This document shows positions 16,179 to 23,856 of a stretch of DNA of 33,747 nt, piece after piece; the first letter of the stretch is position 1, and each line of letters begins with the position of its first letter. Where the stretch lies: contig NZ_LGHK01000139.1 of assembly GCF_001908235.1 (NCBI RefSeq), forward strand, positions 1-33,747, in the 5' to 3' direction. The DNA is from Bradyrhizobium sp. NAS96.2. GTDB taxonomy: Bacteria > Pseudomonadota > Alphaproteobacteria > Rhizobiales > Xanthobacteraceae. A program made the position numbers and the translations under genes. The notes below the pieces were generated by a model. That model made no database searches. It was not told the origin of the DNA and was given only the letters and a program-made list of their open reading frames with translations.

Positions 16179-17600
16179 ATGACCGGGCGCTTCCAACTGG
16201 AACTGGATCGATCCGCGAAGACGCCGCTGGCGGAGCAGATCCGCAGAGGGATCGGCGGCGCCATCGAAAGCGGCGTGCTCGCTCCTGGCGCGCGTCTGCC
16301 GTCCTGGCAGGACCTCGCGGCTCAGCTTGGCGTTGCGCGAGGCACCGTGCGCGCGGCGTATGAAAGGCTTTCCTCGGCGCAGCTGATCGTCGCGTCACGC
16401 GCGAGGGGAACGCATGTCGCGGATCGGCCGTCCTTTGCGGCCGTGCAGGAAGAGGCTCCCGACCCCGGCTCCTTCATGGAGACGTATCAGGAGCTCATCG
16501 CGGGACCCGCCATCTTCCAGATGGGCGTACCCGCGCAGGCGACATTCCCCGCCACGCTGTTCTCGAGGCTGCACACGCAGGCAGTTCGCGCGGAGATGAG
16601 CGCGCCGGCTCTCTACCCGGATCCGCGCGGCGAACTGGAATTGCGGCGGGAGATCGCGGCATACCTTGCGCTGGCGCGCGGGATCGCGTGCACGCCATCC
16701 CACGTTTTCATCACCGGAGGCTTCAGCGGCGGCCTTGGATTGACGCTTCATGTTCTCGGCCTTGAGCAGAAGAAAGTCTGGATGGAGGAGCCGGGCTTTC
16801 CTTTCACCCGGCACGGTCTCGAGCTGGCGCGCTTGTCGATCGCGCCGATTCCGGTTGATGCCGACGGCATTGATGTCAGTTATGGCCTGCAACACGCGCC
16901 GGATGCCGCCCTGGTGGTCGTAACTCCCGGACAGCAGGCGCCGCTCGGCTTCACACTCTCGCTGGCAAGACGCGCGCGTCTGCTCGATTGGGCCGCTCAG
17001 GAGCGAGTCTGGGTGATCGAGGATGACTATCTGAGCGAGCTTCAGCTGAAGGGCCGCGCCACGCCGGCGCTCGCCTCGCTCGATCGTGCCGGGCGCGTCA
17101 TTCACATCGGGTCGTTCAGCAAAACCCTGACGCCGGCCTTGCGGCTGGGCTTTGTCGTTGCACCGCCGTCCCTGATGCCCCGGTTTGCCGAGATAGCGGC
17201 CTGTCTCGCCCCGGCGCCCGCACCCCCGGTGCAACTCGCGACCGCCGAATTCATCCGCGACGGCCACTATCTGCGGCATCTTCGCCGCACCAAGCGGGTC
17301 TACGCGGCGCAGCGTGACGCATTGCTCAAATGTCTGCGGGCCCGGGCCAAGAACGTGACCATCGGTGGATTGGCCGCGATCCTGCGACTGCCGGACGGGA
17401 TTTCTGATCTCTCGATCGCAAGGGAACTGGCATCGTTCGGCTTGGCGCCCACGCCTCTGTCGCTCTGGTATGCGTCGAGCGCTTCGGTGCGATCCGGTCT
17501 GGTGCTCGGCATCGCCACGTCTCCACAAAAGAGAATCGAGGCTTCCTGCGACCGGCTCTTCAACGTCATCGATCGGCTCACGGGAAACGTGCCCGCGTAG
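16179..17600 (+). CDS. MocR-type regulator (GntR winged helix fused to PLP aminotransferase domain)
   Basis: This 473-residue fusion has a GntR-type winged helix-turn-helix at residues ~10-75 (PLAEQIRRGI, LPSWQDLAAQLGVARGTVRAAYERL split across helices), then a linker and a fold-type I aminotransferase domain. The PLP Schiff-base lysine is Lys315 in GSFSKTLTPALRLG; the EDDYLSEL and YPDPRGELELRREIAAYL blocks are typical. MocR proteins sense PLP or amino-compound ligands and activate or repress neighbouring genes. The divergent cupin-AhpD-HD operon is the expected target. The start at 16179 gives the standard N-terminus; an upstream ATG at 16095 would read through the operator. Confidence 0.93.
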   Translation: MTGRFQLELDRSAKTPLAEQIRRGIGGAIESGVLAPGARLPSWQDLAAQLGVARGTVRAAYERLSSAQLIVASRARGTHVADRPSFAAVQEEAPDPGSFMETYQELIAGPAIFQMGVPAQATFPATLFSRLHTQAVRAEMSAPALYPDPRGELELRREIAAYLALARGIACTPSHVFITGGFSGGLGLTLHVLGLEQKKVWMEEPGFPFTRHGLELARLSIAPIPVDADGIDVSYGLQHAPDAALVVVTPGQQAPLGFTLSLARRARLLDWAAQERVWVIEDDYLSELQLKGRATPALASLDRAGRVIHIGSFSKTLTPALRLGFVVAPPSLMPRFAEIAACLAPAPAPPVQLATAEFIRDGHYLRHLRRTKRVYAAQRDALLKCLRARAKNVTIGGLAAILRLPDGISDLSIARELASFGLAPTPLSLWYASSASVRSGLVLGIATSPQKRIEASCDRLFNVIDRLTGNVPA

Positions 17601-17627
17601 GCCGCCGTGCCGCAACGCGGGCCAAGC

Positions 17628-18224
17628 TCACGAATCCTGCTTCACCTCGACAGGCTTTTTCGCGAACTGCGGAAAGGTCTCGGCGACGACAGGTCCATCC
17701 AGCCGCCACGAATAGCAGCCGCCGACGAAGAACGGCGGCTCCTTGACGTCGCGCTGGTGATCGAGCGCGCCGCGGCCCTGCGGGTCCTTGCCCGAGGTCG
17801 CGGTCTGGAACAGGGTCGTTACCGCAGGACCCAAGAGCTCGGCGAGATGGGTGCAGGTCTCCAGCTTGCCGATCTTGCGGCGGACGAGTTCGCGCCAGCC
17901 TTTGCCGATACGCTCGCCAACCAGCCGCTGCAAAATGCCCTCGACATCGAGGCAGGACGGGTAGGGCGTCGAGGCCATATTGGTGCCGGTCTCGCGGATC
18001 GTGAAACTGTCGTCGACCGCAAGCCGCAGCCTGATGTCGTGCACGGGATCCTCGGGCTGCTGCAGGCCGCGATGCTTGTCCTGCCGCGCATAGGGCTTGG
18101 TGTCGACCAGCCGCGCCTCGACCTCCCACAGCCCGTCGTCGCGGAGATAGCCGAGACATTCGACGGAGCGGCGGTGCATCAGGCGGCGGGGCTTGCCGTC
18201 GGCATTGGTATCAGGTGCGGACAT
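17628..18224 (-). CDS. DUF2889 domain-containing protein
   Basis: This 198-residue soluble protein begins MSAPDTNADGKPRRLMHRR; residues ~18-165 match what I recognise as DUF2889 (GYLRDDGLWEVEARLVDTKPY, split as GYLRDDGLWEVEA and RLVDTKPY, then VHDIRLRLAVDDSF, and KGWRELVRRKIG near 125). No catalytic function is established. Family members often sit beside acyl-CoA or aromatic-degradation genes, and here it precedes the acyl-CoA ligase locus on the same strand direction but with a repeat between. The ATG at 18224 is favoured over an extension to 18305. Confidence 0.85.
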   Translation of the reverse strand: MSAPDTNADGKPRRLMHRRSVECLGYLRDDGLWEVEARLVDTKPYARQDKHRGLQQPEDPVHDIRLRLAVDDSFTIRETGTNMASTPYPSCLDVEGILQRLVGERIGKGWRELVRRKIGKLETCTHLAELLGPAVTTLFQTATSGKDPQGRGALDHQRDVKEPPFFVGGCYSWRLDGPVVAETFPQFAKKPVEVKQDS

Positions 18225-18361
18225 CGGAACTCGCTGGATTGAATCTGAATCGATCCAATCGGCAGCAAGCTCCGATGTCAACGCTCGCGGCTCGCGCAGC
18301 GCCATGCACTGCGTGGGGCGGATTAGCGAAGCGCTACCCCCGCCGTTTCGTGCGAACCAAG

Positions 18362-18393
18362 AGGGCGGGTTACGCCTGCGGCTAACCCGCCCT
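18362..18393. repeat. Short palindrome, family D
   Basis: AGGGCGGGTTA (18362-18372) and TAACCCGCCCT (18383-18393) are perfect 11-base inverted arms around a ten-base loop that can add a GCC/GGC pair. It lies between the ligase stop (18415) and the DUF2889 start, and resembles a hairpin element I recall as dispersed in Bradyrhizobium-type genomes. It could serve as a terminator of the ligase transcript, although no T-run follows on the minus strand. Confidence 0.75.
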
Positions 18394-18414
18394 ACGGTTC
18401 TGCGATGTCGGCCG

Positions 18415-19971
18415 TCAGCTCACGCGCCGCTCGCGGTTCTCCCAATACGGCTTGCGCAGCTCGCGCTTCAGGATCTTGCCGGCGCCGGAGAGTGGCAGCG
18501 GGGTCGAGGTGATGTCGACGCTGCGCGGGCACTTGTAGCCGGCGATCAGCGCCTTGCAGTGGTCCATCAGCTCGTCCGGCGTGGCGCTTGCGCCGCTCTT
18601 CATCACCACGACGGCGTGGACCTGCTCGCCCCAGCGCTCGCTCGGGATGCCGATCACGGCGCATTGCGCCACCGACGGGTGCTGGGCGAGGGCGTTCTCG
18701 ACCTCGGCCGAATAGACGTTCTCGCCGCCGGAGATGATCATGTCCTTGACGCGATCGACGACGTAGACGAAGCCGTCCTCGTCCATGTAGCCGCCGTCGC
18801 CGGTGTGCATCCAGCCGTCGATCACGGCGCGCGCGGTCTCCTCCGGCCGTTCCCAATAGCCCATCATCACCATATCGCCGCGCACCGCGATCTCGCCGAC
18901 GGTGCCGAGCGGCACCACCTGATCCAAGGCATCGACGATCTTGACCTCGGCGCCCAGCGTCGCGCGGCCGGCGCCGCGATGCCGGCCCTTGGCGCGGCCG
19001 TCACCGATATGCTCCTTCCAGTGCAGCAGCGTCGCGATCGGCGACAGCTCGGTCATGCCGTAGGCCTGGGTGAATTCGACATGCGGCAGCGCCTTCATGG
19101 CGCGCATCAGCACGGCGTCGCTGATCACGGAGGCGCCGTAGGAGATTCGCTTCAGCGACGACAGGTCGTAGGTGCCGAGCGTCGGATGATCGACGAACAT
19201 CTGGATCATGGTCGGCACCAGCAGCACGTCGGTGATGCGTTCCTTCTGCACGGCGGCGGCGACGCCATCCGGCGTAAAGCCCTGGATCACGACGTTGGAT
19301 CCGCCCGACAGCAGCACCGAATACATCGCCGCGCCGTTGGCGAGGTGGAACATCGGCGCTGCGTGCAAATAGATCGAGGTGCCCGGCCACAGGCCTTCGC
19401 CGAGCGCGTTGAGCGCATTGGCCATCAGATTGCCGTGGCTCAGCATCACGCCCTTGGAGCGGCCAGTGGTGCCGCCGGTGTAGAAGATGCCGGCGAGATC
19501 GTCGCGGGTGCGCATCGCGTCCGCCATCGGCTCGCTGCGCGCGATCAGCGTCTCGTAATTCTCCATGCCGGCAGGCGTCTCGCCTTCGTCGGCATAGACC
19601 AGCTTCAGGCCGGGGATGGCGCTCGCCAGCGTCGTGCCGATCGCCGCAAACGCCTTGTCGACGAACAGGATCGTTGCGCGGCAGTCGCGCAGCGCGTCCT
19701 CGTTCTCGATCGGCGACCAGCGGATGTTGAGCGGCACGATCACGGCGCCGGCCCAGCCGACTGCGAGGTACAGTTCGAGATAGCGGTCGGAATTCAGCGA
19801 CAGGATCGCGACGCGGTCGCCGTTCCCGGCGCCGAGCGAGCGGATGGCGGAGGCGAGGCGGGCGACGCGCTCGCCGACCTCGCGCCAGTTCCGCCGCCGC
19901 TCACCGCAGACGACCGCGAGCCCGTTTGGATTGACCTGCAGCGCGCGCCGCAGCCCGTGTGTGATGTTCAC
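18415..19971 (-). CDS. Acyl-CoA synthetase (AMP-binding, class I adenylate-forming)
   Basis: This 518-residue ligase is predicted to activate a carboxylic acid to its CoA thioester via an acyl-adenylate. The P-loop YTGGTTGRSKG is at 164-174, YGMTE and GWMHTGD are present, and the catalytic lysine is Lys499 in LSGAGKILKREL. The acid may be a medium-chain, branched or ring-containing substrate; the sequence does not decide. The start is GTG at 19971 with a strong AGGGAGGA site upstream. It lies inside the 3' end of the tetR-like gene (71-base overlap), so the two are co-transcribed and probably translationally coupled. Confidence 0.93.
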   Translation of the reverse strand: MNITHGLRRALQVNPNGLAVVCGERRRNWREVGERVARLASAIRSLGAGNGDRVAILSLNSDRYLELYLAVGWAGAVIVPLNIRWSPIENEDALRDCRATILFVDKAFAAIGTTLASAIPGLKLVYADEGETPAGMENYETLIARSEPMADAMRTRDDLAGIFYTGGTTGRSKGVMLSHGNLMANALNALGEGLWPGTSIYLHAAPMFHLANGAAMYSVLLSGGSNVVIQGFTPDGVAAAVQKERITDVLLVPTMIQMFVDHPTLGTYDLSSLKRISYGASVISDAVLMRAMKALPHVEFTQAYGMTELSPIATLLHWKEHIGDGRAKGRHRGAGRATLGAEVKIVDALDQVVPLGTVGEIAVRGDMVMMGYWERPEETARAVIDGWMHTGDGGYMDEDGFVYVVDRVKDMIISGGENVYSAEVENALAQHPSVAQCAVIGIPSERWGEQVHAVVVMKSGASATPDELMDHCKALIAGYKCPRSVDITSTPLPLSGAGKILKRELRKPYWENRERRVS

Positions 19972-20698
19972 TCTCGTCCTCCCTTGGTGCGTTTCCCTTG
20001 CGAGGCGGTTTGTCCGCCTTCTCTGCTGCCGGAACGGCTGCGTTCTGCGCTGTCTTGCGCGTTGCTGTCGTGGCGATGCCCTCGGTGAGGCGGATCGCGA
20101 ACTCCTCGGCGACGGCGCGTCCGGTCATCTCACCGCCGGGCTGGAACCAGTGTCCGATCCAGTTCAGCGAGCCTGCGATCGCGAACGCCGCGAGCTTCGC
20201 GTCGCACGGTTTCACCGAACCGTCCTCAACGCCCTGCGCGATATAGTCACGGAAGGAGCGGTCGATGCGTCGCTTGGCCGTCTGCACGATCTTGCGGTTG
20301 TCCTCGCTGAGATCGCGGAGGTCGAAGCGGACCAGGCTCTTGCCGTAGTCCTCGGTCATCAGCTCGGCATAGCGGACGATCAGCTTGCGCAGCTTGCTGA
20401 GGCCGCTGCCGGTGCTTGCAGAGGTCTCGGCGATGCAGTCATCGACCAGCTCATTACCGATCGACCAGCATTCGTAGAGGATCTCGTCCTTGCCGCGGAA
20501 GTAATTGTAGAGCGCCGGCTTGGTGATGTTGAGCCGTCTGGCGACCTCGTTCAGCGTGGCGCCGTGGTAGCCCTGTTCCAGGAACAGGGCGACGGCCGTG
20601 CGCAGCACCGCCTCGCGCTTCTCGTCGCGGGCGCGGCGCCGGCTCTCGAAGGGCAGCCAGGGGGACAGGCTGGAGGAGGGGATGTGACCGTCGTCCAT
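19901..20698 (-). CDS. TetR family transcriptional regulator with basic C-terminal tail
   Basis: This 265-residue protein has an N-terminal TetR helix-turn-helix at about residues 28-72 (REAVLRTAVALFLEQGYHGATLNEVARRLNITKPALYNYFRGK, seen as LFLEQGYHGATLNEVA then ITKPALYNYF). A ligand-binding helical domain runs to about residue 205. The last ~50 residues are Lys/Arg-rich and low complexity, unusual for the family, and overlap the ligase start. The ATG at 20698 is used; longer in-frame starts reach 20818 through the operator region and would overlap the divergent thiolase start. It is probably the repressor of the surrounding acyl-CoA genes and is autoregulated through the palindrome at 20756. 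Confidence 0.9.
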   Translation of the reverse strand: MDDGHIPSSSLSPWLPFESRRRARDEKREAVLRTAVALFLEQGYHGATLNEVARRLNITKPALYNYFRGKDEILYECWSIGNELVDDCIAETSASTGSGLSKLRKLIVRYAELMTEDYGKSLVRFDLRDLSEDNRKIVQTAKRRIDRSFRDYIAQGVEDGSVKPCDAKLAAFAIAGSLNWIGHWFQPGGEMTGRAVAEEFAIRLTEGIATTATRKTAQNAAVPAAEKADKPPRKGNAPREDESEHHTRAAARAAGQSKRARGRLR

Positions 20699-20720
20699 AT
20701 CTTGAAGCCGGTGTCGTGAA

Positions 20721-20737
20721 GTCAATGCCGCATTGAC
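20721..20737. promoter_or_regulatory. Inverted repeat GTCAATG-CCG-CATTGAC
   Basis: Perfect seven-base arms around CCG lie in the tetR-thiolase divergent region, just upstream of the tetR start. The right arm overlaps the thiolase -35 box. It may be a second regulator site; no protein can be assigned. Confidence 0.45.
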
Positions 20738-20761
20738 TCGGCGTAATGGTCCGTATATTAC
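20733..20761 (+). promoter_or_regulatory. Sigma-70-type promoter for the thiolase operon
   Basis: TTGACT (20733-20738) and TATTAC (20756-20761) are separated by exactly 17 bases, a good match to the housekeeping consensus. The -10 box is the left edge of the 18-base palindrome, so repressor binding would block RNA polymerase. The predicted start is near 20768, about 40 bases before the thiolase ATG, which has GGGAGGA six bases upstream. Confidence 0.65.
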
Positions 20762-20773
20762 CCATGGGTAATA
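20756..20773. promoter_or_regulatory. Putative TetR operator TATTACCCATGGGTAATA
   Basis: This is a perfect 18-base palindrome in the divergent tetR-thiolase region. A further exact right half-site TGGGTAAT occurs at 20784-20791, downstream of the predicted transcription start. Size, symmetry and location fit a TetR dimer site controlling both directions. Assignment to the adjacent regulator is inference. Confidence 0.7.
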
Positions 20774-20808
20774 AATAGTCCAGTGGGTAATTTTCGGGAG
20801 GACACGCG

Positions 20809-21993
20809 ATGGCGTCACGCACCTATGTTGCCGGGGTCGGCATGATCCCGTTCGTCAAGCCCGGCGCCAATGCGCCGTATCACGTGATGGGCGCTGAGGC
20901 GGCGAAGCTCGCGCTCGCCGACGCCGGCCTCGACTACGGCAAAGTGCAGCAGGCCTATGTCGGCTACGTCTATGGCGACTCCACCTGCGGCCAGCGCGCG
21001 CTCTACCCGGTCGGCATGACCGGCATCCCGATCGTCAACGTCAACAACAACTGCTCGACCGGCTCGACCGCGCTGTTCCTGGCGCGGCAGGCGATCGAGT
21101 CCGGCGCTGCCGATTGCGTGATGGCGCTCGGCTTCGAGCAGATGAAGCCCGGCGCGTTAGGGGCCGTGTTCACCGATCGCCCCAGCGCGTTCGACGATTT
21201 CGACGCCGCGGCCGACAAGCTGGTCCACGCGCCCGGCGTGCCGCTGGCGCTGCGCTATTTCGGCGGCGCCGGCCTCAGCCACATGAAGAAATACGGCACG
21301 CCGCTCTCTGCCTTCGCCAAGGTGCGCGCCAAGGCGAGCCGCCACGCCAAGAACAATCCGCTGGCGCTGTTCCGCAAGGAAGTGACCGCCGACGACGTGA
21401 TGAACGACCAGGTGATCTGGCCCGGCGTGATGACGCGGCTGATGGCGTGCCCGCCGACCTGCGGCGGCGCCGCCGCAATCCTGGTCTCCGAGAAATTCGC
21501 CGACCAGCATGGCCTCAACAAGAGCGTCCGCATCGCGGCGCAGGCGATGACGACGGACACGCCGTCGACCTTCGGGGCTGACGACATGATGCAGGTGGTC
21601 GGCTACGACATGGCGCGCGATGCCGCCAACAAGGTCTATGAAGCCGCCGGCATCGGCCCCAAGGACCTCGACGTCGTCGAGCTGCACGACTGCTTCGCCC
21701 ACAACGAGCTGATCACCTATGAAGGGCTCGGCCTGTGCGGCGTGGGCGAGGCCGCAAAATTCATCGACGACGGCGACAACAGCTATGGCGGCAGGATCGT
21801 GACCAACCCGTCCGGCGGCTTGCTGTCGAAGGGCCATCCGCTCGGCGCCACCGGGCTTGCGCAGTGCTACGAGCTGACCCGGCAGCTGCGCGGCACCGCT
21901 GCGGCGACGCAGGTGGATGGCGCGCGGCTCGGCTTGCAGCACAATCTCGGCCTCGGCGGCGCCTGCGTCGTCACGCTCTACGAACGCGCCTGA
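20809..21993 (+). CDS. SCP2-type thiolase (lipid-transfer protein-like acetyl-CoA acyltransferase)
   Basis: This 394-residue thiolase-superfamily enzyme is of the SCP-x type, expected to cleave a 3-oxoacyl-CoA with CoA. The nucleophile is Cys82 in NNNCSTGS, with His293 in ELHDCFAHNE and His343 in LLSKGHPLGATG. Alternative annotation is 'lipid-transfer protein', but no SCP2 sterol-carrier domain is attached. It is the first gene of the plus-strand operon, seven bases ahead of the first hotdog gene. SCP-x thiolases often act on branched or steroid-like side chains, which is family knowledge and not proof of substrate. Confidence 0.93.
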   Translation: MASRTYVAGVGMIPFVKPGANAPYHVMGAEAAKLALADAGLDYGKVQQAYVGYVYGDSTCGQRALYPVGMTGIPIVNVNNNCSTGSTALFLARQAIESGAADCVMALGFEQMKPGALGAVFTDRPSAFDDFDAAADKLVHAPGVPLALRYFGGAGLSHMKKYGTPLSAFAKVRAKASRHAKNNPLALFRKEVTADDVMNDQVIWPGVMTRLMACPPTCGGAAAILVSEKFADQHGLNKSVRIAAQAMTTDTPSTFGADDMMQVVGYDMARDAANKVYEAAGIGPKDLDVVELHDCFAHNELITYEGLGLCGVGEAAKFIDDGDNSYGGRIVTNPSGGLLSKGHPLGATGLAQCYELTRQLRGTAAATQVDGARLGLQHNLGLGGACVVTLYERA

Positions 21994-22000
21994 GGCTGCC

Positions 22001-22432
22001 ATGGTCGATCAATCCGCTGTCGGGCGTGCGTTCACGCCCGTGACCGCGCGCGTCGAGCCGGGACGCCTGCGCTTCTTCCTCGATACGCTCGGCGAGACCA
22101 ATCCGGTCTATCGTGATGGAACGGCGGCTCCGGTGCCGCCGACCTATCTGTTTTGCTTGGAGATGATGGACGCAACGGTGCCATTCGAATTCCTGACCGC
22201 ACTTGGCATCGATCTCGCCCGGGTGCTGCACGGCGAGCAGCGCTTCGACTATCACGCTCCCGTCGTGATCGGTGACACCTTGACGTTCCATCCGCGCGTT
22301 GCCAGCGTGACCGACAAGAAGGGTGGCGCGATGACGCTGATCGTGGTCGACACGCCGGTCACCAACCAGAACGGCATCCACGTCGCCGATGTCTCGCGTA
22401 CCATCGTGGTGCGCAATGCGAGGCCGTCATGA
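22001..22432 (+). CDS. Hotdog-fold MaoC-like protein, probable non-catalytic hydratase subunit
   Basis: This 143-residue protein is of the MaoC-dehydratase N-terminal type: VEPGRLRFFLDTLGETNPVY, where the usual catalytic pair D-x4-H is replaced by Glu32 and Tyr37. The remaining strands (GEQRFDYHAPVVIGDTL, split) keep the fold. Such proteins pair with an active MaoC partner to form a heteromeric enoyl-CoA hydratase; the partner is encoded next, with an ATGA overlap. The start at 22001 follows the thiolase stop by seven bases. Confidence 0.88.
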   Translation: MVDQSAVGRAFTPVTARVEPGRLRFFLDTLGETNPVYRDGTAAPVPPTYLFCLEMMDATVPFEFLTALGIDLARVLHGEQRFDYHAPVVIGDTLTFHPRVASVTDKKGGAMTLIVVDTPVTNQNGIHVADVSRTIVVRNARPS

Positions 22433-22836
22433 GCAGCAGCGTTCCCTCGGTCGGCGACGTCATCGTCCACAAGGAATTTGCACCGATCACCCGGCATCGT
22501 CTGGCGCTGTATTGCGGCGCCTCCGGCGATCACAACCCGATCCATGTCGACATCGACTTCGCGAAGGCGGCCGGTTTCCCCGACGTGTTCGCGCACGGCA
22601 TGCTGGTCATGGGGTATCTCGGCCAGGCGCTGACCGATGCGGTGGCGCCGTCGCGGATCAGATCGTTCTCGACCCGCTTTGCCGCGATCACCCAACTTGG
22701 CGCGAAGCTGACCTGCGAAGGCACGGTGACCGAGTTGATCGAGCAGGGCGGCGAGCAGCGCGCAAAACTCGCGCTCACCACCAAGGACCAGAACGGCGAG
22801 ATCAAGCTCGCCGGCGAAGCCATTATCGCGCTTTAG
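22429..22836 (+). CDS. MaoC family enoyl-CoA hydratase, catalytic subunit
   Basis: This 135-residue single-hotdog protein has the hydratase-2 motif GASGDHNPIHVD, giving catalytic Asp34 and His39, followed by FPDVFAHGMLVMG. It should hydrate a trans-2-enoyl-CoA to an (R)-3-hydroxyacyl-CoA. The overlapping upstream gene lacks these residues, so the two probably form one heteromeric enzyme. Confidence 0.92.
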   Translation: MSSSVPSVGDVIVHKEFAPITRHRLALYCGASGDHNPIHVDIDFAKAAGFPDVFAHGMLVMGYLGQALTDAVAPSRIRSFSTRFAAITQLGAKLTCEGTVTELIEQGGEQRAKLALTTKDQNGEIKLAGEAIIAL

Positions 22837-22844
22837 GAGAAATC

Positions 22845-23672
22845 ATGTCGAAACTGCAAGGAAAGGTCGCGCTCATCTCTGGATCGGGCCGCGGCATCGG
22901 GCGCGCGATTGCGCTGAAGCTTGCGAGCGAGGGCGCGCGCGTCGTGGTCAATGACCTCGATGCCGAGCCGGGCAACGCCGTCGTGGCCGAGATCAAGGCT
23001 GCGGGCGGCGAAGCGATCGCGGTCAATGGCAGCGTGACCGAGGCCGGCTTTGCCGATCGCTTCGTAGGCAGCGCCATCGAGCGGTTCGGCGGCCTCGACA
23101 TCATCGTCAACAACGCCGGCTACACCTGGGACTCGACGATCCAGAAGATGACCGACGAGCAGTTCCAGGCGATGCTCGACGTCCATCTGGTCGCCCCGTT
23201 CCGCATCATGCGTGCGGCGTCGGAGCCGATCCGGGTGATGGCGAAGAGGGAGGCCGAGGCCGGACGCGAGGTGTTCCGCAAGGTCGTCAACATCTCCTCG
23301 ATCGCGGGCCTCTACGGCAATGCCGGGCAGGCCAGCTATTCCTCCGCGAAAGCCTCGCTGATCGGGTTGACGCGCACGATGTGCAAGGAGTGGGGCCGCT
23401 ACAAGGTCAACGTCAATTGCGTGGCGTTCGGCCTGATCAACACCCGCCTGACCCAGCCGATCGAGACCCGGCAGAAGACCATCGACGTCGCCGGCCGTGA
23501 CATCAAGGTCGGCGTGCAGCCGCAAATGCTCGAGGCGATGGGCCGCATGATCCCGCTCGGCCGCGGCGGCACGCCGGAGGAGGCGGCGGACGCGGTCTAC
23601 CTATTCTGCGCGCCGGAATCGAACTACATCAGCGGTCAGGTGATCGTCGCCGGCGGCGGTCTGATCGTCTAG
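22845..23672 (+). CDS. SDR family 3-hydroxyacyl-CoA dehydrogenase-like protein
   Basis: This 275-residue SDR has a cofactor loop GSGRGIG at 13-19, the sequence NDLDAE (Asp after strand 2, favouring NAD+), NNAG, Ser in VNISSIAG, and Tyr165/Lys169 in YSSAK. It resembles the dehydrogenase part of multifunctional enzyme type 2, which oxidises (R)-3-hydroxyacyl-CoA and matches the stereochemistry of MaoC hydratases. The start follows AGGAGA by four bases and the gap from the hydratase is eight bases. It completes the cycle between hydratase and thiolase. Confidence 0.9.
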   Translation: MSKLQGKVALISGSGRGIGRAIALKLASEGARVVVNDLDAEPGNAVVAEIKAAGGEAIAVNGSVTEAGFADRFVGSAIERFGGLDIIVNNAGYTWDSTIQKMTDEQFQAMLDVHLVAPFRIMRAASEPIRVMAKREAEAGREVFRKVVNISSIAGLYGNAGQASYSSAKASLIGLTRTMCKEWGRYKVNVNCVAFGLINTRLTQPIETRQKTIDVAGRDIKVGVQPQMLEAMGRMIPLGRGGTPEEAADAVYLFCAPESNYISGQVIVAGGGLIV

Positions 23673-23705
23673 TCTTGTTGCGTCACAACGCGTCGTGGTG
23701 CCCAC

Positions 23706-23794
23706 CCGTCATTGCGAGGAGCGATAGCGACGAAGCAATCCATCGTTCCGTACATGCGGCGAGATGGATTGCCTCGCTTCGCTCGCAATGACGG
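23706..23794. repeat. Palindromic intergenic repeat, family A copy 2
   Basis: The left arm (23706-23744) begins CCGTCATTGCGAGGAGCGA and ends GAAGCAATCCATC. The right arm (23763-23794) begins GATGGATTGCC and ends CTCGCAATGACGG. The arms are the same outer and inner blocks as the copy at 5367, but the left arm carries a few extra bases, so the central stem is bulged. It separates the SDR from the acyl-CoA dehydrogenase. Confidence 0.88.
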
Positions 23795-23856
23795 GGATAG
23801 GCCGTAGTTGTCGGCACAAGCCGTTCATGACGCATAGAACTAACACAGAGGGAATG

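Noticed and set aside
18193..20088. 631-residue plus-strand frame opposite the acyl-CoA ligase and TetR genes
   Set aside because: It is antisense to two well-supported genes, and its Arg/Asp/His-rich composition is typical of the mirror frame of GC-rich coding DNA.
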